DNA of 64,000 nucleotides from Pedobacter paludis (lineage in GTDB: Bacteria > Bacteroidota > Bacteroidia > Sphingobacteriales > Sphingobacteriaceae). Numbering within the stretch: position 1 is the first letter of the stretch; each line of letters starts with the position of its first letter. This document shows, one piece after another, positions 18,281 through 27,339 of the stretch. Position numbers and translations under genes: made by a program. The stretch spans positions 124,001 to 188,000 of the forward strand of contig NZ_QGNY01000005.1 in the NCBI RefSeq assembly GCF_003173575.1, in the 5' to 3' direction. Below the pieces are notes generated by a model, which had not been told where the DNA came from, did no database searches, and saw only the letters and a program-made list of their open reading frames with translations.

Positions 18281-18778
18281 ATGTTCAACAAACTTACAAC
18301 AGTTAATCGCGGAGAAGGCAAAAATTTCTCTGTTGTTGGCGATACTTATAGAATTATTATCTCCGGAAAGGAAACCAATGGCGAATATGCGGTAATAGAT
18401 ATGCTTGTTCCATCAATGGGCGGACCAGGTCCGCATGCACATGCGGAGGTTCAGGAAGCATTTTACATTTTGGAAGGTGAAATTGAAATTACCACTGAAG
18501 AAAGCACTTATACCGCAACAGCTGGCACCTTTTTAAACATCCCAAAGGGAGGCTTGGTTCATCAGTTTAAAAACTTAACAGATAATTTAGCCCATATGTT
18601 ATGTGTTGTTACACCTGCGGGAATGGAAGATATGTTTGAAGAAATCGGAACGCCAGTAGAAGCAAATACATTTTTACCTCCATCAGAAATGAACACTGAA
18701 CTGATGAAAAAATTTGAGGCAATAGCCGAAAAATATGGGCAAAAGTTATATCCGCCCGATTATTTAAAACATAAGTAA
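18281..18778 (+). CDS. Cupin-domain protein
   Basis: The 165-residue protein is a single-domain cupin. The first metal-binding motif is GGPGPHAHAEVQEAFYILEGE (given in two parts: PGPHAHAEV and EAFYILEGE), with two His and a Glu, and the second is NIPKGGLVHQFKN. I start at the ATG at 18281; an in-frame TTG at 18248 adds 11 residues but no conserved sequence. Cupins of this size bind a metal and may act as dioxygenases, isomerases or sensors. The substrate is unknown. Its end meets the exporter gene head-on across a shared terminator. Confidence 0.85.
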   Translation: MFNKLTTVNRGEGKNFSVVGDTYRIIISGKETNGEYAVIDMLVPSMGGPGPHAHAEVQEAFYILEGEIEITTEESTYTATAGTFLNIPKGGLVHQFKNLTDNLAHMLCVVTPAGMEDMFEEIGTPVEANTFLPPSEMNTELMKKFEAIAEKYGQKLYPPDYLKHK

Positions 18779-18782
18779 ACAA

Positions 18783-18813
18783 CAAAGCCTTTCAGAATTC
18801 CTGAAAGGCTTTG
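18783..18813. terminator. Bidirectional terminator between convergent genes
   Basis: CAAAGCCTTTCAG (18783-18795) and CTGAAAGGCTTTG (18801-18813) make a perfect 13-bp stem with a 5-nt loop. Short A and T runs flank it on both sides. It separates the cupin gene from the MMPL gene, whose stop is at 18818. Confidence 0.85.
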
Positions 18814-18817
18814 TTTC

Positions 18818-21169
18818 TTAGTGATCAAATTCGCCAACGTTCTTTGCCGAATCTTCATCAGAAATTATTTTTCTTACTTTCTTTTTATCTAGCCATAAAA
18901 CCAGAGCAGGCAAAAGAGTTAAGTTAAAAATTAACGCTACAAATAGGGTAATCGAAAGCAGTAATCCAAGCACTACTGTTCCGCCAAAGGTTGAAGCTGT
19001 AAAAATTCCGAAACCAAAGAACAAAATTAATGCAATGTGCGTCATACTTACCCCGGTTTCGGTAATGGTATCTGTAATTACTTTCGGAACGCTAAAATTG
19101 GTTAAATTTAGCTCCTGCTGATAACGGGTTAAGAAATATATGGTTTGATCGGATGCTAAACCAAACGCTATGGTAAAAATTAAAATGGTTGATGGTTTTA
19201 ACGAAATTCCAAAATAACCCATAATTCCTGCAGTTATAATCAGTGGAACAATGTTTGGCAACAAAGAAATAAACATAATACCCAGGCTCTTAAACTGCGC
19301 AAGGCGAAGTAATGAGATTAAGATTATAGCCAAGCCGATACTTTCAAACAAATGCTTCAGCATGTAATCCGTTCCTTTAGAAAAAATTACACTCGAACCT
19401 GTTAATTCAACATCAAATTTCGATGGAGGCAAAATACTGTCTATTCGAGGTTTAAGTTCTTTCATAATTGCATCCAAACGCTTAGAACCTACATCGGCCA
19501 TTTGAAAACTAATCCTCGTACTTTGATTTCCTTCACCTACAAAACTGGTCAAGAGACTTGCGTTGCCTTTTCCACCATTGGCGATGTAAGCCAGAATGAA
19601 GTTTTTCTCTAAATTATCGGGCAACCTAAAAAATGTAGAATCGTTATTATAAAATGCCTGAGTTGCATATTTTAAGCCCATATTTACAGAAATAGAACGT
19701 GAAAACTCTGGATAAGCAGAAATCATTTTTTCCATTTTCTCCATCCTTTTTAGGTTGGTCAGATTAAAAACCCCGTTCTTTTTCTTGGTATCTACACTAA
19801 CTTCTAAAGGCAAAATACCTTCGAAGTTTTTCTCAAAGAATTTTAAATCTGTTAAAATTTCGGAGTTTTTTGGAAGATCATCAACCACATATCCGTTTAC
19901 ATTAATTTTCAACACCCCGATAAACGCAATAATGGAAATAATGATTGTACCAATATAAATTAATGAACTTTTCTGCTGAACCAAAACATCGGTTTTAACC
20001 AATAGTTTATGTAAAAAGCCTTCCTCTACATATGTTTGTGCTTTAAGTTTCGGCGCTGGCAAGTAGCTGAAAATAATTGGAATTAAACATAGGCACATTA
20101 ACCAGGTGATCATTACGTTAATAGATGCTACACTTCCAAATTGCATTAAAAGTTCACTGCCCGTAAAGTATAAAACGCCAAAGCCAATTGCCGCAGTAAT
20201 ATTCGCAATTAGTGTGGTAACCGCAATTCGCTCAATTGTTAGGCTTAGTGCCTTTTGTTTATCACCATGTTTTCTTAACTCATTTTGATATTTGTTGAGC
20301 AATAAAATACTGTTCGGAATACCGATAATTACAATAAGTGGCGGAATTAATCCAGTTAAAATGGTGAGTTCAAAACCAAATAAAACAAGCGTTCCGATAC
20401 TCCAGATTACACCCATTACCACCACCAAAATCGGGAAGAAAACAGCGTAGAATTTTTTGAAGAAAATAAGCAAGATAATGGCCGAAACCAAAATGGATAA
20501 GCCCAGGAAAAGTACAAATTCATTGCTCACCAGTTTACTAACGGCAGTACGGATATAAGGTAAGCCAGAAATATGAACATGGATTTTGGTAGAAGCCTGA
20601 AAGTCTTTTGCTTTTTGTTCGATTTGCTTTAGAATTGGATTCCGTTCAGCTGTATTTAAAATTTTGGTATCAAACGTAATCGCCATTAGCGTGGCATTTT
20701 GTTTATTGTAAACCAGTCCTTCAAAAAATGGTGTATTGTATAATGTTTTCTTGATCGAATCCATTTCTAAATCAGATTTTACCAAACCATTCGGGATTGC
20801 TTTTAAAGTAAATTTCTGATTAACGGTATCTTTTTCCAACTGAAAAATCCTACCCGAAGATAAAACCTGTTTTATTCCTTTTAGCTTTTGAATATCGTTG
20901 GAAAGCTGAACCCATTTATTGTAAACATCTTTTTTAAAAATATCGGGCGATTGAATACCCACAACCATTACGCTTCCATCTTCTCCAAACTGCTTCTTAA
21001 AAGCGTTGTATTTTATAAAAGCACTGTCGGTAACAGGCAAAATTTTACTGCCTGTGTAGGATAGTTTTACATTCTTGGCCTGATAAGCCATGAATATGGT
21101 TCCAAGTAAAAAAAATACGATGATTGCGATACGGTTCTGAAGAATAAATCTCGATAGCTTAACCCACAT
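18818..21169 (-). CDS. MMPL/RND-superfamily exporter
   Basis: From the ATG at 21169 this gives 783 residues; an upstream start at 21205 would add 12 polar residues. The protein has two repeats, each with one N-terminal helix, a periplasmic loop of about 170-190 residues and a bundle of five helices. This is the topology of single-chain RND proteins related to MMPL and HpnN exporters. GLIPPLIVIIGIPNSILLLN and FGLASDQTIYFLTRY mark the helix-4 regions of the two halves, the second with an Asp in the proton-relay position. It probably exports a lipid or hydrophobic molecule across the inner membrane. No partner genes are adjacent. Confidence 0.82.
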   Translation of the reverse strand: MWVKLSRFILQNRIAIIVFFLLGTIFMAYQAKNVKLSYTGSKILPVTDSAFIKYNAFKKQFGEDGSVMVVGIQSPDIFKKDVYNKWVQLSNDIQKLKGIKQVLSSGRIFQLEKDTVNQKFTLKAIPNGLVKSDLEMDSIKKTLYNTPFFEGLVYNKQNATLMAITFDTKILNTAERNPILKQIEQKAKDFQASTKIHVHISGLPYIRTAVSKLVSNEFVLFLGLSILVSAIILLIFFKKFYAVFFPILVVVMGVIWSIGTLVLFGFELTILTGLIPPLIVIIGIPNSILLLNKYQNELRKHGDKQKALSLTIERIAVTTLIANITAAIGFGVLYFTGSELLMQFGSVASINVMITWLMCLCLIPIIFSYLPAPKLKAQTYVEEGFLHKLLVKTDVLVQQKSSLIYIGTIIISIIAFIGVLKINVNGYVVDDLPKNSEILTDLKFFEKNFEGILPLEVSVDTKKKNGVFNLTNLKRMEKMEKMISAYPEFSRSISVNMGLKYATQAFYNNDSTFFRLPDNLEKNFILAYIANGGKGNASLLTSFVGEGNQSTRISFQMADVGSKRLDAIMKELKPRIDSILPPSKFDVELTGSSVIFSKGTDYMLKHLFESIGLAIILISLLRLAQFKSLGIMFISLLPNIVPLIITAGIMGYFGISLKPSTILIFTIAFGLASDQTIYFLTRYQQELNLTNFSVPKVITDTITETGVSMTHIALILFFGFGIFTASTFGGTVVLGLLLSITLFVALIFNLTLLPALVLWLDKKKVRKIISDEDSAKNVGEFDH

Positions 21170-21292
21170 GTGCAGCTTAGTTTTAATAATAATATTTAAG
21201 GGCAAAACTAATCTTATTTATAAATGGTGATTACTTTTTACGCATTTAAATTTGCACAAATAACATACTTTTGAAAAAATTGTTTTATAAGA

Positions 21293-22018
21293 ATGCTACA
21301 CAAGGTTAGAGGAATTGTTTTAAAGACGACCAATTATAGCGAAAGCAGTGTAATTGTACAGGTTCTCACCGACAAATTTGGGATGCAGTCTTACTTGATT
21401 AATGGTGTTAAAAAGCCCAAGGCGAAGATTAAGATGAATATGTTACAATCGCTTCATCTTTTGGATATGGTGGTTTACCATAAAACCAATACCAACATTC
21501 AGCGGGTTTCTGAAGTTAGGCAAACCCCGGTTTTTAAAACGATTCCATACGATATTGTAAAAAGCAGTATTGTTATCTTTTTGAATGAGGTATTATATAA
21601 AAGTATCCGCCAGCAATCTGCTGATGATAGTTTATTCGATTACATTTTTAATTCAGTTGCCTGGTTTGATGAAAGTGAAGAGTTTAACCCTAACTTTCAC
21701 TTATCCTTTTTGCTAAAACTAACTCGTTTTTTAGGCTTTTCGCCTAACGATAAAAGAAGAACCGATCAGGTTTATTTTGATTTACAGGAAGGAGAATTTG
21801 TTTCACGACCACCGATTCACTCCAATTATTTAGAATTGGATGATGCTTTAAGGTTTATTTCATTGTTTAATACCCCATTGGAAAAAATTTTTGAAATAAA
21901 ATTCACCAACACTCAACGAAGATTTCTCTTAGATAAGATCTTGGTTTTCTATACCTTACATACTGCTTCATTTGGCGAAGTGCAATCGCATAAAATTTTG
22001 GAGACCTTACTGGGTTGA
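21293..22018 (+). CDS. recO: DNA repair protein RecO
   Basis: The 241-residue protein has the RecO N-terminal OB fold (VRGIVLKTTNYSESSVIVQV and GMQSYLINGVKKPKAK) and a helical C-terminal domain. RecO helps RecR load RecA at single-strand gaps. The protein contains no cysteine at all, so the C-terminal zinc finger seen in many RecO proteins is absent; length is otherwise normal. TACTTTTG at 21266-21273 is a possible -7 element. The gene lies just upstream of the tRNA-Val genes. Confidence 0.93.
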   Translation: MLHKVRGIVLKTTNYSESSVIVQVLTDKFGMQSYLINGVKKPKAKIKMNMLQSLHLLDMVVYHKTNTNIQRVSEVRQTPVFKTIPYDIVKSSIVIFLNEVLYKSIRQQSADDSLFDYIFNSVAWFDESEEFNPNFHLSFLLKLTRFLGFSPNDKRRTDQVYFDLQEGEFVSRPPIHSNYLELDDALRFISLFNTPLEKIFEIKFTNTQRRFLLDKILVFYTLHTASFGEVQSHKILETLLG

Positions 22019-22034
22019 AAAAAAATAAAAAAGA

Positions 22035-22065
22035 TTTGCGAAACAAGATTATAGCGCTATATTTG
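22035..22065 (+). promoter_or_regulatory. Promoter of the tRNA-Val genes
   Basis: TTTG (22035-22038) and TATATTTG (22058-22065) are separated by 19 nt, an excellent match to the Bacteroidota sigma-A promoter. Transcription would start about 12 nt before the first tRNA. Confidence 0.7.
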
Positions 22066-22083
22066 CATTCCCAAAAGGAGAAA

Positions 22084-22158
22084 GGGAAATTAGCTCAGCT
22101 GGTTCAGAGCACCTCGTTTACACCGAGGGGGTCGGGGGTTCGAACCCCTCATTTCCCA
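22084..22158 (+). tRNA. tRNA-Val (UAC), copy 1
   Basis: The cloverleaf is complete: acceptor GGGAAAT/ATTTCCC, D-arm with AGCTCAGCTGGTTCAGAGC, anticodon stem CCTCG/CGAGG with loop TTTACAC (anticodon TAC), and a T-arm with GGTTCGAACCCC. The 3' CCA is not encoded; CAA follows the discriminator A. Confidence 0.97.
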
Positions 22159-22160
22159 CA

Positions 22161-22196
22161 AAAGCCTTTTAGTTTTAACTAGAAGGCTTTTTTATA
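22161..22196 (+). terminator. Terminator after tRNA-Val copy 1
   Basis: AAAGCCTTTTAGTT (22161-22174) pairs with AACTAGAAGGCTTT (22177-22190) with one G-T wobble, and a T-run follows. It would end most transcripts before the second tRNA. Confidence 0.75.
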
Positions 22197-22219
22197 TAAT
22201 ACATAGTCCTTTTAAAAAG

Positions 22220-22294
22220 GGGAAATTAGCTCAGCTGGTTCAGAGCACCTCGTTTACACCGAGGGGGTCGGGGGTTCGAACCCCTCATTTCCCA
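22220..22294 (+). tRNA. tRNA-Val (UAC), copy 2
   Basis: This 75-nt sequence is identical to copy 1 over its whole length. Here CCA (22295-22297) follows the discriminator base, so the 3' end is encoded in this copy only. It lies 61 nt after copy 1. Confidence 0.97.
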
Positions 22295-22300
22295 CCACCA

Positions 22301-22331
22301 AGCCTTTCAGGAAACTGAGAGGCTTTTTTTT
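22301..22331 (+). terminator. Terminator after tRNA-Val copy 2
   Basis: AGCCTTTCAG (22301-22310), loop GAAA and CTGAGAGGCT (22315-22324) form a 10-bp stem with one wobble pair, followed by eight T. Confidence 0.85.
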
Positions 22332-22445
22332 ATGATTAAAATTTCAAGATATTCTAATACTATTTATTTTCTATACTTACATTTTATATTCCAAAAACAG
22401 ACTTGAATAAATTGTATTTCTTAAAGCTAAAGTATAACCCCCAAG

Positions 22446-22893
22446 AAAATCAACCATAAGGCATTTAAGAAAATATAAGCTAGACAGATAGGTAAATTTT
22501 ACCGAAACTTAAATGAACTTATATTTCTATATGGTAGAGAGTAAAGTATTATTCCCTTAGAAAATTAACCATATAAGGCATTTAAGAAAATATAAGCTAG
22601 ATAAGATTAAGTAAATTTTGCTGAGATTTAAATGAACTTATATTTCTTATACGGTAGAGAGTAAAGTATTATTCCCTTAGAAAATCAACCATATAAGGCA
22701 TTTAAGAAAATATAAGCTGGATCGATTAGGTAAATTTTACTGAGACTAATGAACTTATATTTCTTATATGGTAGAGAGTAAAGTATTATTCCTTTAGAAA
22801 ATCAACCATATAAGGCATTTAAGAAAATATAAGCTAGACAGATTAGGTAAATTTTGCTAAGACTTAAATGAACTTATATTTGTTATCTGGTAA
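22446..22893. repeat. Four tandem ~117-bp units, each able to form a long hairpin
   Basis: Units begin with AAAATYAACC at 22446, 22561, 22681 and 22798, giving periods of 115, 120 and 117 bp. The last unit is truncated near 22893. Each holds a left arm ACCATATAAG...GAAAATATAAG and a right arm CTTATATTTCTTATATGGT. These pair as an outer 8-10 bp stem and an inner 10-bp stem around a loop of roughly 40 nt. Copies differ mainly in the loop and by small indels. No open reading frame runs through the units, and nothing else is seen in the gene-free stretch 22332-22933. Confidence 0.85.
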
Positions 22894-22933
22894 AACACAA
22901 GCTCAAACGAGACTAAAATTTTGGAAAAGGAAA

Positions 22934-23206
22934 TTACTCGGTTGCCGGTTTTTTATCCTCCTCATCTACCGGAACCTCTACCGTTGGATCAGTTATAATT
23001 TCGGCCTTACCATCACCGTCGCTTTTTTCAAATAAAATTGGATATAGAAGCCAAAGCGCACCAATAATTATAAGCACACCGGCAAGCATCTCAAAGTATA
23101 TACTTCCCTTAACCTCGTTCGCATCTAAAATTTTATAAGCGATAAAAGAAAGCACACCCAAAACAAGAACGAGAACTGCTTTTTGTAACTTAAGGAGCTT
23201 TATCAT
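22934..23206 (-). CDS. Small hypothetical membrane protein
   Basis: The 90-residue protein has two membrane helices (about 9-26 and 37-57) and an acidic, disordered C-tail of about 30 residues (ending DEEDKKPATE). No family is recognised. Its start overlaps the stop of the next gene upstream by 4 nt (ATGA at 23203-23206), so the two are translationally coupled. Confidence 0.65.
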   Translation of the reverse strand: MIKLLKLQKAVLVLVLGVLSFIAYKILDANEVKGSIYFEMLAGVLIIIGALWLLYPILFEKSDGDGKAEIITDPTVEVPVDEEDKKPATE

Positions 23207-23391
23207 AGGGTCTTCTTTTTTAATGTAATAATATGGAATAAAACAATGATTAATCCTATAAGTTCTAACAAACCAAAAAAATAAAAACCGTACAGCACAA
23301 AATCCGTATTTGCAGCGCTTGAAACAGCAAAGATTGGGAGGGCAACTACTGCTACAATCATTATCGTAAGCCCGATATTAAATAATTTCAT
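23203..23391 (-). CDS. Small hypothetical membrane protein
   Basis: The 62-residue protein is almost all membrane: two helices (about 5-25 and 32-54) with a basic C-terminus (LKKKTL). No family is recognised. It is the first gene of a two-gene unit that diverges from ileS, and its product may form a complex with the 90-residue protein. Confidence 0.65.
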   Translation of the reverse strand: MKLFNIGLTIMIVAVVALPIFAVSSAANTDFVLYGFYFFGLLELIGLIIVLFHIITLKKKTL

Positions 23392-23437
23392 AGCAAAAGT
23401 ATTTACACCAAAACTACCAAAATTCAGTCTATTTTTT

Positions 23438-23445
23438 TAACTTTG
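23438..23445 (+). promoter_or_regulatory. Possible -7 element for ileS
   Basis: TAACTTTG matches TAnnTTTG about 30 nt before the ileS start. No good TTG is found at the -33 position, so the call is weak. Confidence 0.35.
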
Positions 23446-23474
23446 CATCCTTAATTTTTTGAGGTACTTGATTG

Positions 23475-26400
23475 ATGTATAGCGAATTTAAACAATTAGA
23501 CCTTGCCAAAATAGGGCAAGAAATACTGGATTTTTGGAAAAAAGAAAACATCTTTGAAAAAAGCATTTCTTCTCGCCCAAAATCCAATCCGTTTACTTTT
23601 TACGAAGGACCGCCATCTGCCAACGGCATGCCTGGTATTCACCACGTAATGGCTCGTGCTATTAAAGATATTTTTTGTCGCTATAAAACCATCAAAGGTT
23701 ATCAGGTTAAAAGAAAAGCTGGCTGGGATACGCATGGATTACCTGTTGAATTGGGTACCGAGAAAGAACTTGGCATTACCAAAGAGGATATAGGTAAAAC
23801 CATATCTATCGAAGACTATAATGAAGCCTGTAAAAAAACAGTAATGCGTTACACCGATGTGTGGAACGACTTAACTGAACAAATGGGCTATTGGGTAGAT
23901 ATGGATGACCCATATATTACCTATAAGTCTAAATATATGGAATCTGTTTGGTGGCTTTTAAAACAGATTTACGATAAAGGCTTAATCTATAAGGGTTACA
24001 CCATCCAACCTTATTCACCGAAAGCGGGAACGGGATTGAGCTCACATGAGGTTAATCAACCAGGTGCATACCGCGATGTTACCGACACAACAATTGTTGC
24101 TCAGTTTAAAAGCCTCACCCCAACCCTCTCCGAAGGAGATGGAGCTAATAGCGTTAGTAAGGCATTTCGGCTTTCCTCTTCTATTGGAACATTAGAAGAT
24201 GTCTTTTTCCTGGCTTGGACGACAACACCCTGGACTTTACCTTCGAATACAGCTTTAACTGTCGGACCAAAAATCGATTATGTTTTAGTTAAAACTTTTA
24301 ACCAATATACTTTCCAGCCAACAAATGTAATTCTGGCAAAAAGCCTGGTCGGGAAACAGTTCAGCAAAGTTTTTTTTGAAAGTAATGAGGCTGAAGATTT
24401 TAATAATTTCAAAGCCGGTGATAAGAAAATACCTTACCAAATCCTTGCTGAATGCAAAGGTGCTGATTTGGTTGGCATCAGATACGAACAACTTTTAACC
24501 TACGCTTTACCGTATACAAATCCCGAAAATGCTTTCCGCGTAATTTCCGGAGATTTTGTTACCACAGAAGATGGTACCGGTATTGTACATACTGCGCCTA
24601 CATTCGGTGCTGATGATGCTAAAGTTGCAAAGGAAGCTGTTCCCGAAATCCCGCCAATGCTGGTTTTGGATGATAATGACATTCTTGTCCCATTAGTAGA
24701 TTTACAGGGGAAATTCACCAAACATGTTGGTCCTTTTGCAGGCAAATATGTTAAAAATGAATATTACAACGCTGGTGAAGCACCTGAAAAATCGGTCGAT
24801 GTAGAATTGGCAATTTTACTAAAGGAAGAAAACAAGGCTTTTAAAGTTGAAAAATATGTTCACAGTTATCCGCACAGTTGGAGAACTGATGAGCCACTTT
24901 TATATTATCCTCTAGATTCATGGTTTATCAAGGTAACTGATGTTAAAGACAGAATGTTCGACCTTAATGAAACCATCAACTGGAAACCAAAATCTACAGG
25001 CGAAGGCCGTTTTGGAAACTGGTTAAAAAATGCCAACGACTGGAATTTATCGCGTTCAAGATATTGGGGAATTCCTTTGCCAATCTGGAGAACTGAAGAT
25101 AAAAAAGAAGAAGTTTTAATCGGTTCGGTTGAAGAACTTTACAATGCCATTGAGAAATCTATCGCAGCAGGTTTCCAGAAAGAAAACCCTTTCAAGGGTT
25201 TCGAAATCGGCAACATGTCTGAAGAGAACTACGACCTGATTGATTTACATAAAAACGTTGTTGATCAGATTACCTTAGTGTCTCCATCTGGCAAACCAAT
25301 GATTCGCGAAACCGATTTAATCGATGTTTGGTTCGATTCTGGTGCCATGCCTTATGCTCAATGGCACTACCCTTTCGAAAACAAACAGAGCATTGATGAA
25401 AATGAAGATTTCCCTGCAGATTTTATTGCTGAAGGTGTAGATCAAACGCGTGGTTGGTTTTATACTTTGCATGCTATATCTACATTGGTTTTCGATAAAA
25501 TTGCCTACAAAAATGTAGTTTCAAATGGATTAGTACTGGACAAAAACGGACAAAAAATGTCTAAACGTTTAGGAAATGCTGCAGATCCTTTTAAAACCAT
25601 TCAAGAATACGGCGCCGATGCAACGCGTTGGTATATGATTTCTAACGCAAACCCTTGGGATAATTTAAAATTCGATATCGAAGGAATTGCTGAAGTTCGC
25701 CGTAAATTTTTTGGTACGCTTTACAATACTTATGCATTTTTCGCTTTATATGCCAACATCGATAAATTCGAAATTGATAAAAATAATTTAAGTAAAGTTG
25801 AAGATAGAACGGAGCTAGATCGTTGGATTTTATCTTTACTACAAAACTTAATCAATGAGGTTGATGAAAGTTACAATACTTACGAGCCAACTAAGGCAAC
25901 TCGTGCTATACAAGCTTTTGTTGATGAGCACTTGAGTAACTGGTACATCAGGTTAAGCCGCCGCCGTTTTTGGAAAGGCGAAATGACTGATGATAAACGT
26001 TCAGCTTACGAAACACTTTATACCTGTTTAGAAACTTTGGCACAGCTGATGAGTCCGGTTGCGCCTTTCTTTGCCGATTGGTTGTACAAAAATTTAACCG
26101 TTACCGATAAAACTGCTGAACAATCTGTTCACTTAACATTGTGGAATGAGGCGGATCAAAGTTTAATCGATAATGCCCTGAACGAAAGAATGCTTTATGC
26201 ACAGCAGATTTCATCGATGGTTTTATCGCTGCGCAAAAAATCGAGCATCAATGTTCGCCAGCCTTTAGAAAAAATCTTAATTCCATCCTTAAATGGAGAT
26301 TTTGAGCAGAAAATCTCAAAAGTTGCCGATTATATATTAAGTGAAACAAATGTTAAGCATATCGAGTTTATAACGGACACACATGGAATTGTTAAGAAAA

Positions 26401-26921
26401 AGCTTAAGCCTAATTTTAAATCGTTAGGTAAAAAAGTGGGCAAAGATATGAGCCTGGTAAAAGAAGCTTTAGAAAATGCCAATCAAGAAGATATTCAACG
26501 CTTGGAAAGTGAAGGTTTCTTAACTGTTTCAGGAAGTAATGATACAGAATTTACCATCGATTTAAATGGTGATGTTGAGGTTTTTGCCGAAGACATTCCG
26601 GGATGGCAGGTAACAAATCTTGGCAATTTAACCGTTGCTTTGGATGTAACCATTACCGAAGAATTAAAACAAGAGGGAATCTCTCGAGAATTGGTTAATA
26701 GAATTCAAAACTTGCGTAAAGAATTGAATTTTGAAGTGACGGACAGAATTAAAGTTAGGTTACAAAATGATAACTTAGTAGCTGATGCAGTTGCTAAAAA
26801 CAAAGCTTACATTTGCGCCGAAATACTGGCCGATGAATTTGAATTAACAGATGAAATGGAAAATGCAAACAAAATCGTCATTGATGAAGTTGAACTAAAC
26901 ATTTCGGTAAATAAAATATAA
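23475..26921 (+). CDS. ileS: Isoleucyl-tRNA synthetase
   Basis: The 1148-residue enzyme charges tRNA-Ile. I start at the ATG at 23475; an in-frame TTG directly before it adds one codon. The class I signature is PPSANGMPGIHHVMAR (near residue 50), the KMSKS loop is NGQKMSKRLGN (near 694), and the editing-domain sequence FLAWTTTPWTLPSN is present. The C-terminal anticodon-binding region is of the long type without a zinc cluster. Residues 213-240 at the edge of the editing domain look like an extra segment encoded by a dispersed DNA repeat (see separate entry). The TraR/DksA gene follows 34 nt downstream and lspA after that. Confidence 0.97.
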   Translation: MYSEFKQLDLAKIGQEILDFWKKENIFEKSISSRPKSNPFTFYEGPPSANGMPGIHHVMARAIKDIFCRYKTIKGYQVKRKAGWDTHGLPVELGTEKELGITKEDIGKTISIEDYNEACKKTVMRYTDVWNDLTEQMGYWVDMDDPYITYKSKYMESVWWLLKQIYDKGLIYKGYTIQPYSPKAGTGLSSHEVNQPGAYRDVTDTTIVAQFKSLTPTLSEGDGANSVSKAFRLSSSIGTLEDVFFLAWTTTPWTLPSNTALTVGPKIDYVLVKTFNQYTFQPTNVILAKSLVGKQFSKVFFESNEAEDFNNFKAGDKKIPYQILAECKGADLVGIRYEQLLTYALPYTNPENAFRVISGDFVTTEDGTGIVHTAPTFGADDAKVAKEAVPEIPPMLVLDDNDILVPLVDLQGKFTKHVGPFAGKYVKNEYYNAGEAPEKSVDVELAILLKEENKAFKVEKYVHSYPHSWRTDEPLLYYPLDSWFIKVTDVKDRMFDLNETINWKPKSTGEGRFGNWLKNANDWNLSRSRYWGIPLPIWRTEDKKEEVLIGSVEELYNAIEKSIAAGFQKENPFKGFEIGNMSEENYDLIDLHKNVVDQITLVSPSGKPMIRETDLIDVWFDSGAMPYAQWHYPFENKQSIDENEDFPADFIAEGVDQTRGWFYTLHAISTLVFDKIAYKNVVSNGLVLDKNGQKMSKRLGNAADPFKTIQEYGADATRWYMISNANPWDNLKFDIEGIAEVRRKFFGTLYNTYAFFALYANIDKFEIDKNNLSKVEDRTELDRWILSLLQNLINEVDESYNTYEPTKATRAIQAFVDEHLSNWYIRLSRRRFWKGEMTDDKRSAYETLYTCLETLAQLMSPVAPFFADWLYKNLTVTDKTAEQSVHLTLWNEADQSLIDNALNERMLYAQQISSMVLSLRKKSSINVRQPLEKILIPSLNGDFEQKISKVADYILSETNVKHIEFITDTHGIVKKKLKPNFKSLGKKVGKDMSLVKEALENANQEDIQRLESEGFLTVSGSNDTEFTIDLNGDVEVFAEDIPGWQVTNLGNLTVALDVTITEELKQEGISRELVNRIQNLRKELNFEVTDRIKVRLQNDNLVADAVAKNKAYICAEILADEFELTDEMENANKIVIDEVELNISVNKI
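24113..24143 (+). repeat. Repeat-derived in-frame insertion inside ileS
   Basis: CCTCACCCCAACCCTCTCC, loop GAA and GGAGATGG form a GC-rich hairpin. The sequence matches a widely dispersed bacterial palindrome of the CTCACCCC-(N)-CCTCTCC kind, and its translation LTPTLSEGDG is a familiar peptide signature of that repeat. It is read in frame as residues 213-223 of the enzyme. Confidence 0.6.
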
Positions 26922-26955
26922 AGAAATCCATAAATTAGAAAATTAGATAAAGAAA

Positions 26956-27339
26956 ATGGAAAACAGCAACAAAACACGCTACTCAGACAGTGAACTACAA
27001 GAATTTAAAGAATTAATTCAAGATAAATTGCGCAGTTCTAAAGAAGAACTTAACTCATTAACAACTTCTTTAAGCAACCCTAATGCAAATGGAACAGAAG
27101 ATACATCGGGTGCATACAAAACATTGGAAGATGGCTCTGCAACAATGGAAAAAGAGCAAATTAATCAATTAGCGGCTCGCCAGAAAAAATTTATTGATAA
27201 TCTGGAGAATGCATTGGTTCGTATCGAAAACAAAACTTATGGCATTTGTCGCGAAACAGGTAAATTAATTCCAAAAGAACGTTTACGTGCAGTTCCTCAT
27301 GCAACTTTAAGCATGGAAGCTAAATTAAAGCAGAGTTAA
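26956..27339 (+). CDS. TraR/DksA family protein
   Basis: The 127-residue protein has a coiled-coil N-terminal half (about 10-90) and a C-terminal DksA-like zinc-finger region: TYGICRETGKLIPKERLRAV. Only one cysteine (Cys98) remains of the four usual zinc ligands, a state common in the Bacteroidota branch of this family. Proteins of the family bind RNA polymerase in its secondary channel and tune initiation, for instance with ppGpp. The gene lies between ileS and lspA and its stop overlaps the lspA start by one base (TAATG). Confidence 0.88.
   Translation: MENSNKTRYSDSELQEFKELIQDKLRSSKEELNSLTTSLSNPNANGTEDTSGAYKTLEDGSATMEKEQINQLAARQKKFIDNLENALVRIENKTYGICRETGKLIPKERLRAVPHATLSMEAKLKQS

Noticed and set aside
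22446..22893. CRISPR array
   Set aside because: The units are contiguous repeats of 115-120 bp with no unique spacers, and no cas genes are near.
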